Below the pieces are notes generated by a model that ran no database searches, was not told where the DNA came from, and saw only the letters and a program-made list of their open reading frames with translations. 64,000 nt of DNA. Source: Salticus scenicus (lineage: Eukaryota; Arthropoda; Arachnida; Araneae; Salticidae). The stretch lies in assembly GCA_963930645.1 (NCBI GenBank), contig OZ005662.1, positions 104,020,436 to 104,084,435 of the forward strand, written 5' to 3'. The translations under genes were made by a program, and so were the position numbers. Below are positions 44,951-55,477 of this stretch, one piece after another. Each line of letters opens with the position of its first letter. The stretch's first letter is position 1.

Positions 44951-45341
44951 TTTAACCCATATTTCACCCTCGTCCTAAAATAGGACACCATGCATAAGTG
45001 ATGTTTATATAAATTCTTTTGAATATTTTAATTCAAATTAAAGACGATATATTACTTAAAAGTCTAATAAATACATATGTGTCTTTATCGTTAGTTTAAA
45101 TTAACGTTTAATATATGTTTTTTAATTTTTAAAATGACATTTTTTAAAGATTTATTCATTACATTTTCAACATATTATTACTTAAAAGGTTTTACATTCA
45201 AGAATAATGGATATAGAAATTTATTGAAGTAATATTCTACACTTTGTACTGGTAAAACAATTATATAAGTATATATATATAATATATATAGATGTTAAAA
45301 CCCGAATAAACTACTACGTCAGAAACGCCAAAGAAAAATAT

Positions 45342-45402
45342 TGGAAATGCATACAGCTGTTTCGGTAGCCTATAGCGTACCGTCTTCAGTGCAAAAAGGA
45401 TT
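45342..45402 (-). ncRNA. Hammerhead-ribozyme-like motif (left arm, copy 2)
   Basis: On the minus strand: TGCA, CTGAAGA, hairpin GGTA...TACC, GAAAC, AGCTG, TA, TGCA. All core positions agree with the copy 1 arms, including the extra C after CTGAAGA. Two base changes fall in the hairpin loop region. Confidence 0.5.
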
Positions 45403-45474
45403 CTGAATCAGGAGAAGTGCTCGTATATGAGCACTTTTCCTGAACGAGCACTATACGAGCACTTCTCCTGATTC

Positions 45475-45535
45475 AGAATCCTTTTTGCACTGAAGACGGT
45501 ACGCTATAGGCTACCGAAAAAGCTGTATGCATTTC
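45475..45535 (+). ncRNA. Hammerhead-ribozyme-like motif (right arm, copy 2, altered)
   Basis: CTGAAGA at 45490-45496, hairpin, GAAA at 45516-45519, but the palindrome is AAGCTG instead of CAGCTG, weakening stem III. TA at 45526-45527 precedes TGC. Compared with the other three arms this one probably has reduced or no activity, if any has. Confidence 0.45.
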
Positions 45536-46310
45536 AAATATTTTTCTTTGGCATTTCTGACGTAGTAGTTTATTCGGGTTTTAATATTCCAACGCCAAGT
45601 CTCCTGTTATTATTATATATATAGATGGTCTGTTTTCCTTATATTTCCAAATGTCCTAAATTATTGTCCTACTATAAGGACAGCCTGTACCGATTAAACT
45701 AATGAAAAGTTGGTAAGTTTTTTGATTTTGTGTGTACACAGACATTGAAAAACATTTTTTCAATGCTTGGTAGGATATGGGTTAAACGGGAAAAAAAGGA
45801 GGGGGGGGGGAGATTTCTTTGTGTCAGCCATAATACTCTTAAAAAGCGATTACAGAAATTCTAAATGATTTTGAAGGGTTGATATTTAATTCCAGTTTTA
45901 TTTTTAAACGTAGCTATGACTGCTAAAAATGCCATATGGTTTATTAACTAATGCTTAGAACAAGAAAATGCTACCTTTTTTTTTTCTTTTAAAGTATATA
46001 ATGTTATTATTGCGTAAAAATAAATAAATAAACAGGGGAATAAATTAAAAGAAAAAAATGAAAAGAAAGGAAGAAATAATATTTAAAGTTGTAGCGCTAA
46101 ATTCAAACTCTTACGAATATATTAAATAGACTATCGATATTGAGCCATCTTCCCTATCATTTAAAAGAATATAGACGGCGCTGTCGCCATTCTCGGCAAA
46201 ATATCTAATGATATTTTGCTGATCATTAAAATGAAGTGAAAACATTTTGTTTTCAGAAGTCAGAAGTTCGTCGGCTCTCGGGCTCTCGTTGAGAGGTGTA
46301 GCTGTTTTCG

Positions 46311-46476
46311 TGTAAGACGCCCCTGTGGCCATGGGCCGCAGGCAGCGGCCTGAAAGAATATTCGTTCTTATGTATCCTAATGTTCTGTTTACTGCGCGCG
46401 ATGTATATAGTTATTGTGATTGTGCTTTATTATAATTAAAATATTAAATAATGGAATGCCAGAGCTCGTTCTTTCA
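46311..46476 (+). mobile_element. Possible short LTR (unpaired)
   Basis: The GC-richer block 46311-46476 begins TGTAAGACGCCCC and ends TCGTTCTTTCA (TG...CA), with GATGTATATAGTTA and an A/T-rich poly(A)-signal-like stretch before the end. A purine-rich GTTGAGAGGTG lies just upstream, where a 3' LTR's polypurine tract would be. No flanking duplication and no second LTR, so this is tentative. The minus-strand 73-codon frame at 46111-46332 overlaps its edge and starts in a fair context, but has no recognised domain. If it is a first exon instead, this call is wrong. Confidence 0.35.
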
Positions 46477-47007
46477 ATGTTCTAAGGTGTCATTCCGTTA
46501 AAAAGTTAAGATTTTTTTTTTCTTTTATTTAAATCTTAAAACGTAAAAAAAAAAATTAAAAATGTAAAAATCTCTAACACCAAATTTATATGTGTCTCCT
46601 ATTAAACATACACTAACACGCATTAAAATTAATGATAGACAGTTATAAATTTATAGTAATTCGCTTGCACTTTGAGACAGAGGAAAAAAATAAAAAGCAA
46701 GCCTTTCATTCAATATCTACAGTATATAAAAGTCATAGTTGTGGTATGGTCAGTGTCTGTGATTGAAGGAAAACTGTGATGCTCACGCTCAGGCGTTTTA
46801 GAGTGAATAAACTCATCATGTATATAGATACAGCATAATTGATTATCCGCAAAATTGAGAGCCATGGGTCTCGTACATAAACCACAAAAAGGCTGAACAT
46901 GAAATTGAAATGACATAAAATGCATTCTAGCTTAAAAACTTGAATGTATCGTATATAAAACATAATACAAACAATGAAAATATTTATAAAAAGTAAAATA
47001 ATTTGTA

Positions 47008-47158
47008 CAGTCGAACCTCATTAACGTGAATCTCATGGGGGATAAAAAATTTGTTCATGTTATCAGTAGTTCATGTTATCAGTAACTAATCTTCTTTTTG
47101 ACGGGGATTGTGGAAACAGTTCATGTTAAAAGTAATTCACGTCAACGAGGTTTGACTG
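47008..47158. mobile_element. pogo/Tigger-like MITE
   Basis: 151 bp. CAGTCGAACCTCATTAACGT at left, ACGTCAACGAGGTTTGACTG at right, TA on both sides (47006-47007, 47159-47160). CAGTCGAACCTC ends and TA flanks are typical of pogo-group elements. TTCATGTTATCAGTA is repeated inside. No ORF. Confidence 0.85.
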
Positions 47159-47284
47159 TACTTCATATGCTATAGGATGTAAAAAACATAAAGAAAAAAA
47201 GTGAACTTAAGATGAAGCCATGGTTCAATTTGTAATCTAATTTATCCTCTAAATTAAACAGTACCGCAGACATGAAAACATTTA

Positions 47285-47465
47285 GTTTATTCCACAGAAT
47301 TGTGAATAACCGCCACATTTTCACACCACTTTATTTGTAGAAAAATATTCTCCAATATTTAATTACGATTGAATATTAAAGAAAGTACCCGCCAGGAAAA
47401 CTGGTGTGAAAGAAAAAAAAAAAAAGCGGTCACATCAATGTTTTGAAATAAATTGAAATCTTGAC
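47285..47465. mobile_element. GCCCCGCC-family MITE, diverged
   Basis: TTTATTCCACAGAATTGTGA, then CCGCCACATTTTCACACCAC at left and GGTGTGAAAG, AAGCGGTCACATCAATG, GAAATAAATTGAAATC at right. The arms pair imperfectly. No clear duplication. Confidence 0.5.
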
Positions 47466-47526
47466 GTGTTTGATAGCGAATTCTATACTGGAGAACAAAT
47501 AAAGCAAAAACCACATAATTCTTTAT

Positions 47527-47563
<37 letters not shown>

Positions 47564-47764
47564 CTATCATTTGTATCTGTTTATTGTTGATGATTAAAAA
47601 AAAAAAAAAAAAATTCTTCTGATTTCGCCCATTTCCCGCTCCACGAATTATCCACAACGTGCGTAATCCGTTTGCGGATAATCGAGAGTTTACCGTATAT
47701 ATATATATATATACAGATTATTACGGGTAAATCGAATTGCAGTAGTCGGTCGATACAGGTTTTG

Positions 47765-47795
<31 letters not shown>

Positions 47796-48019
47796 GAGCG
47801 CATTTTAAACGCAAATTATTTTGTATGGGGTGGGGGGAGAAAAGTAAATCTTTTTCTTTAGCAATTTTTCTAAAAGTTAACTAATCGTGTTCAGGACATT
47901 CGAAAACGTTTAAATCCATCGAAAAACGGAGATCGAAAATTTTTACGAATCCAATATATGTATTTTTTTCTCGTTTATATTGATTTTTCAAAAAAAACGA
48001 GAAAAATAAAATAAAATCC

Positions 48020-48050
<31 letters not shown>

Positions 48051-48536
48051 TTATTATTATTATTATTTAATTTGGTCAAAATATTTAAAAAGCGCAATAA
48101 ATAAATCAATAAAAATAGCACATTCTTTTCCTTAAAATATGAAATTGCGTTCTTTAGCAGCAGTTACATATATATTAATGTTTTAAAATTTCTTTTATGC
48201 TATTTCTATTTGGTGCCAAAGGGAAAAAGAAAAAAATTGTTTTCATTTACTCTACTTTGTCCGAAAGAAATAGATCTCTCGTTCTAATAGCTTATTTCAT
48301 GACAAAAGTTCAGGGCTGGAAGTTTCCGTCTTTCTTCAAGATATTTTCAAAATCTGAATGGCAATTTTTATCATAAAATAAACCAAAAAATTATCGTTAC
48401 TGAATAATGGCTGGAAAATGTCATGAAAAAAAAGGAGGGTGTTTCGAATTCTACAGAAATTAAAAATTCTGGAAACAGTAAACGTAAGATTATTTAAAAA
48501 AGCAGATAAATATAATATAAAATCTAATTTCAATAG

Positions 48537-48675
48537 CAGGGATGGAACACGGGCGCAGAATTCACACCGGAATGTGTTTAAGAAATTTCTCTACCTATAA
48601 TATCGTCGATTTAAGAGGTAGAAAATTTTCTTACATTGATAGTGGTATGAATTCTGCGCCCGTGTTCCATCCCTG
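48537..48675. mobile_element. 139-bp MITE with 6-bp duplication (copy 1)
   Basis: CAGGGATGGAACACGGGCGC at left, GCGCCCGTGTTCCATCCCTG at right, TIR about 30 bp and nearly perfect. CAATAG flanks both sides (48531-48536, 48676-48681). Exactly the same length as the copy at 62376-62514. No ORF. CAG...CTG ends are hAT-like, but the 6-bp duplication is short for that group. Confidence 0.92.
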
Positions 48676-49610
48676 CAATAGGTATATCTGTTATAGCAGA
48701 TATCGATTTTGAAAATAAATAAATAAATACATAAAATAAAATAAATTCAATAAATAAAAAAGAGAGAAAAATCTTCCGGGATTCAAAAACCCCACTATCG
48801 GATCACAGTTAATTTACAGCAGCGCTACCTGTCGGCCGATATACACATAAATTAAAACTAGCGTAGTTGTCTGGCCAAATTTTTCAAAGGTCGTTTGGAT
48901 GGTGAGCAAACATCCAGGTTCAGATTATAAAATGGGCATAGAATGAAACTGGCGCCAAATTTCGGCTGATTGTCGAAATTTGCTACAGGCAGAATTTTCA
49001 AAAGTGTTTGCAGGGTGAGTGAACAGGCGGTCGTAGATTTTGAAACAGGAAAACAACGTCGAAGACGTCACCGAGCAGGAGTTGAATACGGTGAGTTTTC
49101 TGAAGTATCGCAAACCCACTGGTCGCCGAAGGCGAATTTGTAAGCTATACTGAAACAAAAGAACTTTCATCCTGATTTAGTTAAATTAATTATTTAATTT
49201 TTTTTTTATAATTCTACCTCTATTTACATTGGTATTAAAATTCTTAAAATAAAGAAAATTTTGGAATTTAAAATTAGAATTTCGTTTAAAATGACCTAAT
49301 AAAATCTTCAAATTAAGCTATAAGGATCTCTACATAAATTAAGTTTAATATGAAATTGAATATGACAAGGAACATTCAAGGTCATTGAATATGACCTTAA
49401 AGCGCTCCCAATTTTTGCACTGATATACCTCTTTTAATTTTAAAATAAACTATGTGCATCATACTGTCATGCAAACATTCTTTGCTATTAAAAAAAAAAA
49501 AAAAAAAAAAAGTTAAATAATATCTTAAGGACTATGTTTTTATACTTGGTATATTATTTATCTTGAAGTCAAAGGGAATACATTTCAAGTTCAAGTTAAG
49601 AAAATCTTCT
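48676..49610. other. AT-rich sequence, nothing firmly recognised
   Basis: A slightly GC-richer part near 48830-49140 contains the minus-strand open frame 48925-49170, with no recognised motif. ACAGCAGCGCTACCTGTCGG near 48818 resembles the CAGCGCCACCTG motif seen at 42155, 43262 and 17850, suggesting old element sequence. Confidence 0.4.
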
Positions 49611-49611
49611 T

Positions 49612-49899
49612 TTAACCCTAGAACACTAGCGTGTTCATAAATACTCTATCACTAGAGATACCTAAAATCGACGCGCTCATATAAAAGTCGTTTTATTTGC
49701 TCATATTACATTAATATTGTTTTTAAATATGTTTAATTATTTGCTGTTTTACCCAATATTACTAATTTTTCATTATCTGAATAATTATTTCGAAGCACTC
49801 AAACTCAAACAAGTGTATCGATAGTAGGGAAAGTGCAGAAAAAACCATTAAATGAAGACCGCACGTAAAATTTACGTACCACTAGTGTTCTAGGGTTAA
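49612..49899. mobile_element. piggyBac-like MITE
   Basis: 288 bp. TTAACCCTAGAACACTAG at left, CTAGTGTTCTAGGGTTAA at right, TTAA at 49612-49615 and 49896-49899. TTAACCCTAGAA is the typical start of piggyBac elements, so this is the clearest piggyBac-type assignment in the window. Interior AT-rich, no ORF, single copy here. Confidence 0.92.
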
Positions 49900-50279
49900 A
49901 AATTAATTTGTAATCATAAACATATTCAATTTGTTATGATAAATTGCTTAATAAATAATTAATATTTTTTGTTGAATTTCATGAGTGCAAGTTTATACAC
50001 GTTAACATAAATCTGTTCATATAAAAAAGTGCATTTAGCACTTCCTTGGCCGGCATATAACTTGATAAATGTAATTGTATGAAAAACCTTTAAAATGACT
50101 ATACAGAATGATTAATAAGAAACATTTTTTTTTAAATTAGTTGTAAATCGTTAAGAGAAAAGTTATAGTTGTCATGAACTAGACATGCTACAATATGTTT
50201 ACAACTAATGCGTTTTAACGAAATTTTAATTAATCAATACAAAATGTTAATATAAAAATTAAAAACTAACCTTTCTGAT

Positions 50280-50900
50280 GAATGGACATTCTTCATTCCA
50301 TGCTCTTTACGTTGTTCATTCCTCGTTCATGGTTCATCTGCATCTGAGTTCAGAGACGCAGATGTTATGCTTCCACAAGCAGATGTTCCTGTCTAAAGTC
50401 CACAGGAAGTCGATTTTACAGCATTTAGTGCTTGAATTTATTTCACAGCATAAATACTTGAAAATATACCGCAGAAAGTGCAGGAAAAATTACAACATTT
50501 TTTTACAGTGTACGTACTGTTCCGTCATTAGAAATTTATTTCAATATGCTGAAAAGACATAGAAATCTAGATGAATAAAAAATTTTCGTTGAATGTTATT
50601 TATTTTTAAACTCTAAAAAAATGGATGTTGGGGAAAGATTGCTATAACAAAAAGGATATTTTATGAATTAAAAAAAACTGTTTTTCATTAAAGGAAAATA
50701 AAACATTTTGCATAAAACACAACATATTACTATTCTGTTATTAGAAGATTTTTCCACAAACTGAAAACGCTTAAGAGATCTAGTAGATGAATAAAAAAAA
50801 ATTCCGTCGAATATTATTTCGTTTTCTGGTTAAAATGTTTTTGAGATGAGGAAAGAATCATTATAAAAACGCAGTTTTATATTCTAAATATGTAAACACA
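50280..50900. repeat. Dispersed block; right part shared with 60895-61100
   Basis: From about 50516, TACTGTTCCGTCATTAGAAA and AGACATAGAAATCTAGATGA match 60900-60960 (TACTATTCCGTCGTTAAAAT, AGACTTAGAAATCTAGATGA). Before it, TTTTTTTACAGTGTA is the right end of a palindromic element of the 40346 type. The plus-strand frame at 50278-50562 spans this junction and is not conserved in the other copy. Confidence 0.55.
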
Positions 50901-50980
50901 ATATTCATTACGTGTCACATATATATTTAAGTGGTTAGGAACTAGTAAACATACTTTTCAGTTATTCCAAAAACGCAAGT

Positions 50981-52156
50981 TTAATCTTTCTACCCTGTAT
51001 GGGTCGATTCGACCCATTTTTAAAAAAGATTTTGTGATATCTCCCAAAGATTTTAATTCTAATCTTTAAAACTTCATGTATTCCTTAAAATTATGCATTC
51101 ACATATTATATGACTTTTTCAGATTCATCATTCTTTTTTTTTTTTTTCTGTAGTTAAAAAAATAATAACATTTCACCTGAATTTGTCTAATCGACCCATA
51201 TTTATTTACATGCATAGAGGTGCATGAAAAACCAATTTAATACTCCAAAATAAATTTATTTCACTTGATTTACACCTTTTAAGGTCTACTGAGTTCAATA
51301 AAGTAATTTTTGGCAATTGGACAGTGTGTGTTTGTGTGTTTGTATATATGTATGTGCAGAATCGTCTGGCTATAATATCGTCAAAACTAATAAAGATAAA
51401 ACTACGAAACTTCAGAATTGAGACAGGTCCGGTGTACAACTCAATTTTCCAAATTTTGGTGAAAATTGGAAAACCGGAAGTGGGACATTTGAAACAGGAA
51501 TTGGGGCTGTAAGTCCGTATCTCAAAAACAGCTCTAACGATTTTCTTCACATTTGATATATAAGCACTCTATTAAATATCCTTTCGAATGATATAGTTGA
51601 TTAGTTCAGGAAAATTGATAGGTGCCTTGTATAAATAGCTCAATTTCAGGTCTCGCAAGTGCGTTCCTATAAAAACGGCTGTACGGATATTTTTTAAAAC
51701 TCGCCATATTAACTCCCTTTTATATATACTTTTGTATGTAATTATTGTTCTCCGGTCAATAATTGAGTATGCCAAGTTTTGGTAAAAGTTGGTATCTGAA
51801 TAACGGCTCTAAGGATTTTCTTGAAAAATGTTACATAAATCCATTTTAGATATCCTTTCTCGTGTTTTTCGTGGTTATTGCAGGAAAATTAACAGTCATC
51901 CTTATTGGGTAGGTCAGTTTGAGATTTTAGAAATTGGATTCGACTAGGAATGTTGGAAAAAATGAGGGAGACGAAAAAAAAGGGGGGTGAAATAAGGGGA
52001 ATTAAACTATGTTTCGAACAGTAAATAGTAATAAAGCAAATAAATAAAATTGTGTAGGAAAGATTTCTTACAGTCTAAGTAAACATATTACGACCTGGGT
52101 CGATTAGACCCATACAGGTAAAACATAACATTTTTTTAGCAAGGTAGGATGGTTAA
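50981..52156. mobile_element. TTAA element, family F, 1.18 kb, with TGGGTCGA hairpins
   Basis: TTAATCTTTCTACCCTG at left and AAGGTAGGATGGTTAA at right, TTAA at both ends. Just inside each end is a hairpin built on GTATGGGTCGATTCGACCCA (50998-51018) and TGGGTCGATTAGACCCATAC (52096-52116). Such sub-terminal inverted repeats are known in piggyBac elements. The 1.1-kb interior includes a (TG)n-like run (51323-51355) and partly repeated ACGGCT(C/G)TA blocks, but no transposase. Confidence 0.6.
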
Positions 52157-52423
52157 GATAACAATCAACAAAATTTCGATACACTCAACATATCCTGCCT
52201 TAGGCGGACCTGTGTTTCTCGAACTGGCGAGCATTGATGGGTGAAAGTACAAAATATCATTGATAACTCTTTTTTTTTTTTTTTTTTTTTTTTCAACAAC
52301 TGAAATTGCTCAGTCATTACTGGTGTTGATATATTAAAATGTTTGAAATTTAAAGAGTGTAATTATTTAACTATCTAACAAATCTTTTGAATTCTTCCTC
52401 TCATTTCTCCGAATGAAGTTAAA

Positions 52424-52760
52424 TTCAAACAGTTTCGCTACCGCTGACATAGATTCACGTCATTTGAAAATCTGTAACTTGTCCAGTGGGCGTTTCTTTT
52501 GCGATTAGTATGTAACTTATTTCTCAAGAATATACCCAATATTTAAATTTGTACAATTAAATATAATATGGATACAAATTTTGTGATTAGGGAGAATATA
52601 ATTATAATGTATATCTATTAATAACATAAATATGAATATAAAAAGTTTTGTTCCGAAACATTGTTAACTAGGGAGAATTACGGCCACAGGCGGACACTAC
52701 TGTCACAAACACACACAAAAAAAAAAAAAAAAAAAAAAAATGCGATCGCGAAAGTGTTAA
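52424..52760. mobile_element. TTAA MITE, family A (copy 5)
   Basis: The right end GCGATCGCGAAAGTGTTAA is intact (TTAA 52757-52760). The left end is mutated (TTCAAACAGTTTCGCTACCGC). The interior matches the family and includes an expanded CACACACAA run plus about 26 A residues at 52715-52740. Confidence 0.8.
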
Positions 52761-53044
52761 TAAAAATTTTATGAAATATTATTAATAATACACTATCATT
52801 GGGAGCCAAGTTATTGCGGGAGAAATCAAACCTGAAATAATTTATAGCTGTTTTCTGTAATATTTATCCTCGAAAGAATATATAATATATTCCATTTAAA
52901 AATACTGGTGTCAATTCTGATTTAAAAGTTTAAAAACTTCGCAGTTCTGCACTATATATATAATTATATATTATGTATTATGTATTATATAATAATATAA
53001 GGGAAAAATTAACATCGTAATTAATTTTGATTTGGATCATTTAA
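52761..53044. other. AT-rich sequence, nothing recognised
   Basis: TATATTATGTATTATGTATT repeats near 52965-52995. The gypsy relic ends abruptly at about 53045. Confidence 0.5.
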
Positions 53045-54591
53045 ACACCCTAAAGTTGCTAATATATCCTCAATTTTTGGTAGCGGGCATTTGTCAACCT
53101 TTAAAAATTTATTTACCGTGACTTTAAAATCGCCGCACAAACGAATTTTTCCATTAGGTTTTACTAAAGATAGTTTTAGGAACAATAGGTGTTGCCTATT
53201 TGCTAGTAATAACCGCTTTTATTACCCTTCATTTTCTAAACTTTTAATTCTTCATTTACTGCATTCCTTCATGCATACGTAACTGTTCGCGCTTTACAAA
53301 ATATTGGTGATGAGTCTTCCTCTAAATGTAATTGAGCTTTAACATTTTTAATTTCACCTACGTTATTTGTAGAGAAATCTGGAAATTAATTCTTTAAATT
53401 ATTTAAATTTTCCGAGATTGTTACTCTGTTTACCAGAACAGTTTTTAAATTGTTTGGAAATATATTAAATGTAGTCATCCAATCCCTATCTAGCAATAAA
53501 GGAAAGTTGTCTTTTTTAACTAAATATAACTTAACATTCTTAGTTTTATTTTCGTAAGCTACATTTACTCTAACAAATCCCTCGGGCTGGAAAATTTCTC
53601 CAGTAGCAGTTTTTAATTGTACATCAGCAGATATCATTTTATGTTCTGGAAATAATCTCCGAAAACGATTTATTGGTATAGCTGAAATCGCTGATCCTGT
53701 ATCTAGCTTCATTTCTGCTTTAGCACTATTTTCTATTAAAACCCAAATGTTTACATGTTTAGTGTCTTCAGAATGTAATGACAAAATGTCTACAGTATCA
53801 AGAACGTTTACACTTTTCTTTTGAGTAACATTGTTTTGTGCGTTCCGACACAACTTACACGACCACATTTTTTTACAAAAAATGCAAACTGCATTAATAA
53901 ATTTACAAACATTTGCTAAATGAGATCTATTTCCACAACGATAACAATGAGTTTTACTTTTATTTGCACTGGCAGTTTTGTTCACGTTTTGTTTACTTAA
54001 GCAATTTTGAGAATAATTTTGTTTCGGTTACCTAGCATGAACAGAAACTTTATTCAAATTCAAATTTTTATTTTGTAATTATTCCATATCATTTTCAGTA
54101 CTTTGCAAAGTTACGGCTTGTTTTACTGCTTTTTCAAAAGTTAAATCCTCAACCTGCGACATTAATTTACTTTGGATTGTTTCATTTTTTAATCCGCGTA
54201 CAAATTGTTCTAACAAATTTTCTCGCAGCGAATCGCCCGTAAATGCGCAATGTGTTGCAAATTTCTTTAAACGAACACTGAAATCCTGAACTGATTCAAC
54301 ATCCCCCTGAAAACATTTCCTAAATTTAATGCGTTCAGTAATTTTGTTAGGGATCTTACACAGATGTTTTGTTAAAACATCTGCTAGTTCAGCATAAGTT
54401 TTCGATTCAGGAATTTCTGGAAATAATAAATTTGTTAGTAAATTATATAATTTCAGTCCGATAAAGGTAATGAAAGCACTAAATTTTTTTTCGTCCTTTA
54501 TGGCAAACGATGTGAAATTTTGTTCCAATCTCCTGATATAAGTGTCAAAAGACTCAATACAATCATTAAATTCTTTAAAATTTTGAAACAT
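53045..54591 (-). pseudogene. Ty3/gypsy-type gag-protease-RT relic
   Basis: Reading from 54591 downward on the minus strand: a 170-codon Gag capsid region (starts MFQNFKEFNDC; LRENLLEQFVRGL is the typical late-capsid helix), one in-frame stop, a short linker with a second stop, then a CCHC zinc knuckle CYRCGNRSHLANVC. A second incomplete cysteine cluster follows, then an aspartic protease with LDTGSAISAIP and FPLLLDRDWM. Further on, in broken frames at about 53300-53050, are FCKART and PNGKIRLCGDFKVTVN followed by LPKIED, the start of the reverse transcriptase. It then stops, so palm, RNase H and integrase are missing. Several stops and a frameshift make it non-functional. The order gag-CCHC-PR-RT fits Ty3/gypsy, close to the class often labelled K02A2.6-like. 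Confidence 0.9.
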
Positions 54592-55184
54592 TTTTAATAT
54601 AAGTATGTTACTTCAAATAATGAATACATGTAATCAAATAAAGAACGTAAAAAATAAATAAATAAATAAATAAAAATAAAAGTGTTAATACCTTTTTCCC
54701 TCTCCTTCTCTAGAAAATAAAAAATCGTAGATCATCGCAGACAACAATTACGGTGGCGCCTAAATCGTATCTGCTCGTCACCAGAGGAACATTTTAACTG
54801 CTGCTGACTCCGACGGCTTAATGATTCATTTGAAATAACCAATTTCTTCATGTGCGAGAGAGGTAGGTTTTTTGAATAAATTGATATGCAGAACATATTT
54901 CATTCTCTTTTTCTATGAAGAATTGCACTTTGCATTACTGGTTATTTTGAAGTAGACATTATTAAGTGTTGAAGAGAAAATAAAAAAAAAAAAAAAAAAA
55001 AAAAAATACCTTTTTATATTTTTTTTTTTTTTTACTATCCTCGCCATCATTCTATTTGTTTGGCAGGAAGAAGATTTATAATTAATCCATAACTATGATA
55101 TGACGAGGCTTCTACATTTTTAACACATATAATTTAATAAATGACTAAGAACAATTACAGCTGTCATACACATGTTTCACAAAC
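54592..55184. other. Region upstream of the gag relic; A-rich runs
   Basis: Holds a GC-richer block at about 54735-54830 that on the minus strand contains CTCTGGTGACGAGCAGAT and TTTAGGCGCCACC. This may be the leader, or an LTR junction with primer-binding site, of the gag relic, but no LTR pair was found. (AATA)n near 54650-54675 and poly(A)/poly(T) near 54983-55032. Confidence 0.35.
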
Positions 55185-55192
55185 GATTACAT

Positions 55193-55477
55193 CAGGGCCT
55201 GATTAAGGGGGAAGCTCGCTCTTACCGGAATATTTTTACAATTATTTTTTACTTCATGTCATAGAAATTCCACGCTTTGACGAGGAAATATTTTTTATAA
55301 AAAATGAACGGTGTAAAACAATCCAACTTACTCACCTTTATTAGACACCAGAATTCTTTTAAAATAATTTTTAATGAAAATTTTCTGTTTGTTATAGGAG
55401 GAAAATATTTGTTAAAAAATAACGGTGTAAGTATAAATAATGTGTGACGAGCGAGCTTCATCCTTGATCAGGCTCTG
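55193..55477. mobile_element. hAT MITE (copy 2)
   Basis: 285 bp from CAGGGCCTGATTAAGGGGG to CTTGATCAGGCTCTG, with a perfect 8-bp duplication GATTACAT (55185-55192, 55478-55485). The interior is the reverse orientation of the copy at 29071-29362 (shared TAGAAATTCCACGCTTTGAC, AATTCTTTTAAAATAATTTTTA). The minus-strand 70-codon frame inside it is spurious. Confidence 0.95.

Larger units (their letters stand above)
45295..45614 (+). mobile_element. Penelope-like non-autonomous foldback element (copy 2)
   Basis: 320 bp. The arms are as in 6033-6532 (TTAAAACCCGAATAAACTAC ... GTAGTTTATTCGGGTTTTAA), then the one-sided tail TATTCCAACGCCAAGTCTCC. The perfect 13-bp duplication ATATATATAGATG flanks it (45282-45294, 45615-45627), though the site is AT-repeat-like. 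The centre is a further palindrome of AGTGCTCGTATA type, so almost the entire element folds back. Two independent insertions with equal duplication length and the same tail define the element ends. Confidence 0.75.
44952..45785. mobile_element. TTAA element, family E, containing a Penelope-like element
   Basis: TTAACCCATATTTCACCC at left, GGTAGGATATGGGTTAA at right, TTAA at 44952-44955 and 45782-45785. The TIR is short, TTAACCCATAT. CGTCCTAAAATAGGACA and TTGTCCTACTATAAGGACA are inner palindromes near each side. About 500 bp after removing the nested element and its duplication. No ORF. Confidence 0.6.

Noticed and set aside
46111..46332. 73-codon minus-strand frame starting MATGASYTKT
   Set aside because: Composition is protein-like and the ATG context is fair, but there is no recognised domain, no clear splice continuation, and it overlaps a possible LTR. 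Kept only as a finding.
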